Notes under the pieces: model-generated
Told to the model about the DNA's origin: nothing
The model's database searches: none
Seen by the model: the letters and a program-made list of their open reading frames with translations, nothing else
Shown: piece after piece, positions 25,201-26,681 of the stretch
Layout: every line of letters starts with the position of its first letter
Numbering within the stretch: the stretch's first letter is position 1
Made by a program: the position numbers and the translations under genes
Source: Actinomyces sp.
GTDB lineage: Bacteria; Actinomycetota; Actinomycetes; Actinomycetales; Actinomycetaceae
Direction of reading: 5' to 3'
Length of the DNA stretch: 26,681 nt
Assembly (NCBI GenBank): GCA_018375675.1
Contig: JAHACW010000031.1
Coordinates: forward strand, 1-26,681

Positions 25201-26312
25201 TTCTGGGCGACCGCGATCTGGCCGGTGAGGGCCTCGCGGGCCCCGGCCTCGTTGAGGGAGGCCTTCAGAGCGATGTATCCGTTGAGATTCGGGTGAGCCA
25301 TCGTCACCTCGGCGGGCAGGTCACCCGCGACGGTAAGGGCGCTCGTCGAAGCGCCGGTGACGGCACCATCCGCCAGGCCAGCGCCACCCTCGGGGGCGGT
25401 CACCAGCTCATAGGAGAGCTTCGCGGAACCGTCGAGGACCTGCGCGCGGGTCACTCCCTGCGGCAGCAGCGAAGTCGGCCACGCGAGAATGTCCGAGGTC
25501 ACCCAGTAGGCGCGCTGCTCGCCGGCACCCGCGACCGGGGCGTCAGCACTCGCGATGTCGACCTTGTGCGTCGCAGAATCGTAGGTGAAGGTCACGAGCT
25601 TGTTCGCTTTCGTTGCAAACTGGTAGTTGGCACCGCCAACGGCGCCGTCCTGCCCGTAATTCTCGTTGTCAGACCCACCGATGGCAACCTTGAACTCGTA
25701 GTCGCCCTCAGGCAACGCGGTCGTGGCGTAGGTGTAGGTCCCGTCCCCCACAGGCTCCAGGAGAGGCGCCAGGCATCCGGGCTTCCAGTTGTCCGTGCAG
25801 CCCAAAGACTTCTGGAAGGAACCCGGCAGCGTCACCATCTGGGCGGTGGCGGTATTCCAGACGCGGTGCGTCGCGCGGTTGTAGAAGAAGGTGACGGACG
25901 TCGTTTCGGTCAGGGTGTAGGAGATGTTCGCTCCACCCGCTGCGCCCCCGGCACCAAACGACGTATCCCACGATCCGCCCTCAGCGACCTTGTACTGATA
26001 CTCACCGGCCGGCAACGTGAACGTCGCACTGTACACGCCCGTCGCGTCGCGCGTGAGTGCAGCCTTATCGCAGCCGGGCGCCCAGTCGGCGTCGCATCCC
26101 ATTGCCTTGTTGTGGTTACCGGGGATTGTCACCAGCACGTCGTCGGCGGTGCCGGCGGCCCCGACCTCGGCAGCGTTCACATCACTTCCCTGGTTTGACG
26201 TTTCCGTTCCGGGTGCGGCCCATGAGGCCGGAAGCACACCCCCCGTCAACGCAATAGCCGCGCCAACGCTCAGCGCTCGGCGCAGGAGTGTCCTGTTGAG
26301 TCGGTATGTCAC
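22230..26312 (-). CDS. Secreted pullulanase (GH13) with two X25 modules and cell-wall-binding repeats
   Basis: Hydrolyses alpha-1,6 branches in pullulan, glycogen or starch outside the cell; 1360 residues. I chose GTG 26310-26312 with GAGGGAG about 6-12 nt upstream; the frame runs to 26408. A signal peptide (MTYRLNRTLLRRALSVG, hydrophobic core, ASWA) cleaves near residue 32. Two similar modules follow at about 58-153 and 158-254, each with the pattern IPG/LPG...GC...W.PGC and ending before a YKVA/FKVA strand, as in X25 pullulanase modules. Next come a beta domain, a CBM48-like part (about 400-500) and the catalytic barrel with YNWGYDPLHW, nucleophile D753 (GFRFDLMGHH), acid E790 (YGEGWNF) and D923 (DAHDNETLF). 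The C-terminus (about 1190-1360) has six or seven GW-type repeats. No LPXTG is present. Confidence 0.94.
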   Translation of the reverse strand: MTYRLNRTLLRRALSVGAAIALTGGVLPASWAAPGTETSNQGSDVNAAEVGAAGTADDVLVTIPGNHNKAMGCDADWAPGCDKAALTRDATGVYSATFTLPAGEYQYKVAEGGSWDTSFGAGGAAGGANISYTLTETTSVTFFYNRATHRVWNTATAQMVTLPGSFQKSLGCTDNWKPGCLAPLLEPVGDGTYTYATTALPEGDYEFKVAIGGSDNENYGQDGAVGGANYQFATKANKLVTFTYDSATHKVDIASADAPVAGAGEQRAYWVTSDILAWPTSLLPQGVTRAQVLDGSAKLSYELVTAPEGGAGLADGAVTGASTSALTVAGDLPAEVTMAHPNLNGYIALKASLNEAGAREALTGQIAVAQKSGESINAFTGVQIAPVLDSLYAAKATQASYGVGWNEAGNPTFALWAPTAKNVTLLSWNTSTPRGSDADVQGDGLRTAAVRGEDGRWSVDNAAGEIHEGAQYLWEVSVYVPETGKVETNLVTDPYSVALTVDSTRSVAVNMDNPSIAPSVWTDSKAPAIEDDAQRSIYELHVRDFSAADTSVPEGMRGTYMAFTQFQSNGMRHLAELSRAGMNTVHLLPTFDIATIPEKRADQKTPAIPEGAGPASEEQQAAVAAVADQDAYNWGYDPLHWMAPEGSYATEANQNGGARVREFRSMVGGLHSIGMQVVLDQVYNHTPSAGQSAHSVLDRVVPGYYQRLNATGGVETSTCCSNVATENAMSEHLMIDSMIHWAKYYHIDGFRFDLMGHHPAEEMKRAKAALASLTLEKDGVDGSRLYIYGEGWNFGEVANNALFTQATQGQLDGTGIGAFNDRLRDAVHGGGPFDDDHRVLQGFGSGAFSDLNGLDTRSEADRRADYLHRVDLVKLGLAGNLKDYTLTTYDGKTVSGAQLDYNGQGAGFASQPAENVNYVDAHDNETLFDLVTYKMPADAPMDHRVRMSLISQASVALSQSPSFWASGTEMLRSKSLDRDSYNSGDHFNAIDWSMHDNGFGRGLPVKSKNGAAWDHMRPLLENPDLKPTPEQIDTSSEIAMDFLRVRSSSRLFTLGSADLVRSKVTFPNSGEGAVDGTILMLINDEAGAGNDIDAKLDGALVVFNASGESVTTAVDGLAGRVFKLHDAQANGSDETVKGASFDAKTGSVTVPARTVAVFTQAAGDRIDPTVTPDPAAAQWVASGDGRWWLRYPDGSYPANERVVRDGVTYSFDANGWMKTGWQVEDGAWRYYAPSGAMASGWTAVGGTWYYLDPDTGAMATGWLKDGDTWYYLHDSGAMATGWVNLGGAWFYLNGNGSMATGWANLGGTWYYLTESGQMAIGWVKDGGSWYFCHPSGAMATGRVVIGGTAYTFDGSGRWVA
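22250..22680 (-). repeat. Glucan/choline-binding type repeats at the pullulanase C-terminus
   Basis: About seven units of about 20 residues (60-nt period) with the form WYYLxxSGAMATGWxxxGGT. Examples are WYYLDPDTGAMATGWLKDGD, WYYLHDSGAMATGWVNLGG and WFYLNGNGSMATGWANLGG. The first (WRYYAPSG) and last (AYTFDGSG) are the most divergent. One unit has a Cys (WYFCHPSG). Confidence 0.9.
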
Positions 26313-26434
26313 GAAAGACTCCCTCGTCCAAAAGCGGTCCCCTCCCATGGGGGCTGCTCCTAGGTTAGACACACTGAAACGGTTCCGAAACTTTTCTGCA
26401 AAGCACAAGTGAAAATGCGGACCGAGTGGTTAAC
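26313..26434 (-). other. Upstream region of the pullulanase gene
   Basis: The 122-bp leader holds TAACCT (26363-26368, minus strand) as a possible -10 and two GAAAC copies 11 bp apart (plus strand, near 26377-26392). A carbohydrate-type regulator could bind here, but no clean palindrome is present. Confidence 0.3.
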
Positions 26435-26466
26435 AAAAAACCTCGCCACCGCTGAGGTGACGAGGT
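26435..26466 (-). terminator. Terminator of the tRNA-Glu pair
   Basis: An 11-bp stem with one G-T pair, ACCTCGCCACC (26440-26450) and GGTGACGAGGT (26456-26466), with loop GCTGA, then six T on the minus strand. Confidence 0.92.
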
Positions 26467-26468
26467 AT

Positions 26469-26544
26469 TGGTACCCCCAACCGGATTTGAACCGGTGTTA
26501 ACGCCGTGAGAGGGCGTCGTCCTAGGCCGCTAGACGATGGGGGC
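26469..26544 (-). tRNA. tRNA-Glu(CTC), downstream copy with encoded CCA
   Basis: The acceptor is GCCCCCA with TGGGGGT (first pair G-T). The anticodon arm is ACGCC-CTCTCAC-GGCGT with anticodon CTC, and the T-arm is CCGGTTCAAATCCGG. Discriminator A and CCA are encoded. Confidence 0.95.
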
Positions 26545-26643
26545 CTTGATTCAGTTATGAATCCGTACCCCCAACCGGATTTGAACCGGTGTTAACGCCG
26601 TGAGAGGGCGTCGTCCTAGGCCGCTAGACGATGGGGGCCTTGA
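26471..26643. repeat. Tandem 79-bp direct repeat, two tRNA-Glu copies
   Basis: Bases 26471-26549 and 26565-26643 are identical, with a 94-bp period. The repeat covers the tRNA body and a few flanking bases, which indicates recent duplication or gene conversion. Confidence 0.9.
26566..26638 (-). tRNA. tRNA-Glu(CTC), upstream copy without encoded CCA
   Basis: Identical to the downstream copy over the 73-nt body, but discriminator A is followed by CGG instead of CCA, so the end must be added by CCA transferase. Confidence 0.95.
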
Positions 26644-26681
26644 CCGAAACTTCCGCTTCAGATCGCTGGGGTACCAGGACT

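Noticed and set aside
22314..26198. A 1294-codon plus-strand frame opposite the pullulanase gene
   Set aside because: It is an antisense shadow of a highly biased gene with no recognisable domains or SD, and the opposite frame encodes a complete GH13 enzyme.
26377..26392. GAAACGGTTCCGAAAC before the pullulanase gene as a LacI-type operator
   Set aside because: The halves do not form an inverted repeat beyond CGG/CCG; only a short direct repeat is present.

Overview
The window is chromosomal DNA from a high-GC Gram-positive actinobacterium. The best fit is an oral or mucosal Actinomycetaceae species such as Schaalia or Actinomyces. This is inferred from strongly GC-biased codon use, the actinobacterial order tig-clpP1-clpP2-clpX, the cluster leuC-leuD-murA-(lipid kinase)-plsC-gpsA-ddl with a divergent IclR regulator, and a secreted pullulanase carrying glucan/choline-binding type repeats. 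I see no phage, transposon, CRISPR array or plasmid genes. No stretch longer than about 300 bases lacks a gene.

Layout. (1) 1-1556 (+) is the 3' part of a long-chain acyl-CoA synthetase. It converges on a four-gene minus-strand efflux operon (5086 to 1647): a Cys-repeat lipoprotein, a membrane-fusion-type adaptor, an ABC ATPase and a MacB/FtsX-like permease, every junction overlapping by 4 to 11 bases. (2) 5256-9924 (-) is the protein-quality block: trigger factor, ClpP1, ClpP2, ClpX, then an AroQ-type chorismate mutase. (3) 10142-11994 holds tRNA-Pro(TGG), tRNA-Gly(TCC) and tRNA-His(GTG) with strong terminators, a 93-residue unknown protein and a zinc alcohol dehydrogenase. (4) 12085-21242 (-) is a long envelope and leucine block: leuC, leuD, murA, a diacylglycerol-kinase-like gene, plsC, gpsA, ddl and a second ATP-grasp gene. 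One plus-strand AMIN-like lipoprotein gene is inserted between plsC and gpsA. (5) 21414-22151 (+) is the IclR regulator divergent from leuC. (6) 22230-26312 (-) is a 1360-residue secreted pullulanase. (7) 26469-26638 (-) is a tandem pair of identical tRNA-Glu(CTC) genes.

How the genes work together. LeuC and LeuD form isopropylmalate isomerase. MurA and Ddl supply peptidoglycan precursors. GpsA and PlsC make and acylate glycerol phosphate, and the lipid kinase may recycle diacylglycerol, so the block couples lipid and wall synthesis. Trigger factor and ClpXP cover folding and degradation of new proteins. Pullulanase cuts alpha-1,6 glucan branches outside the cell.

The most striking new observations are these. 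A pair of near-identical 17-bp palindromes sits exactly 13 nt in front of both divergent start codons, leuC and the IclR gene; one of them fills the spacer of what looks like a leaderless autoregulated promoter. An ATP-grasp ligase, possibly related to the D-cycloserine enzyme DcsG, lies directly downstream of ddl, whose product is the D-cycloserine target. The efflux operon starts with an internally duplicated four-cysteine lipoprotein behind 11-bp-phased repeats.
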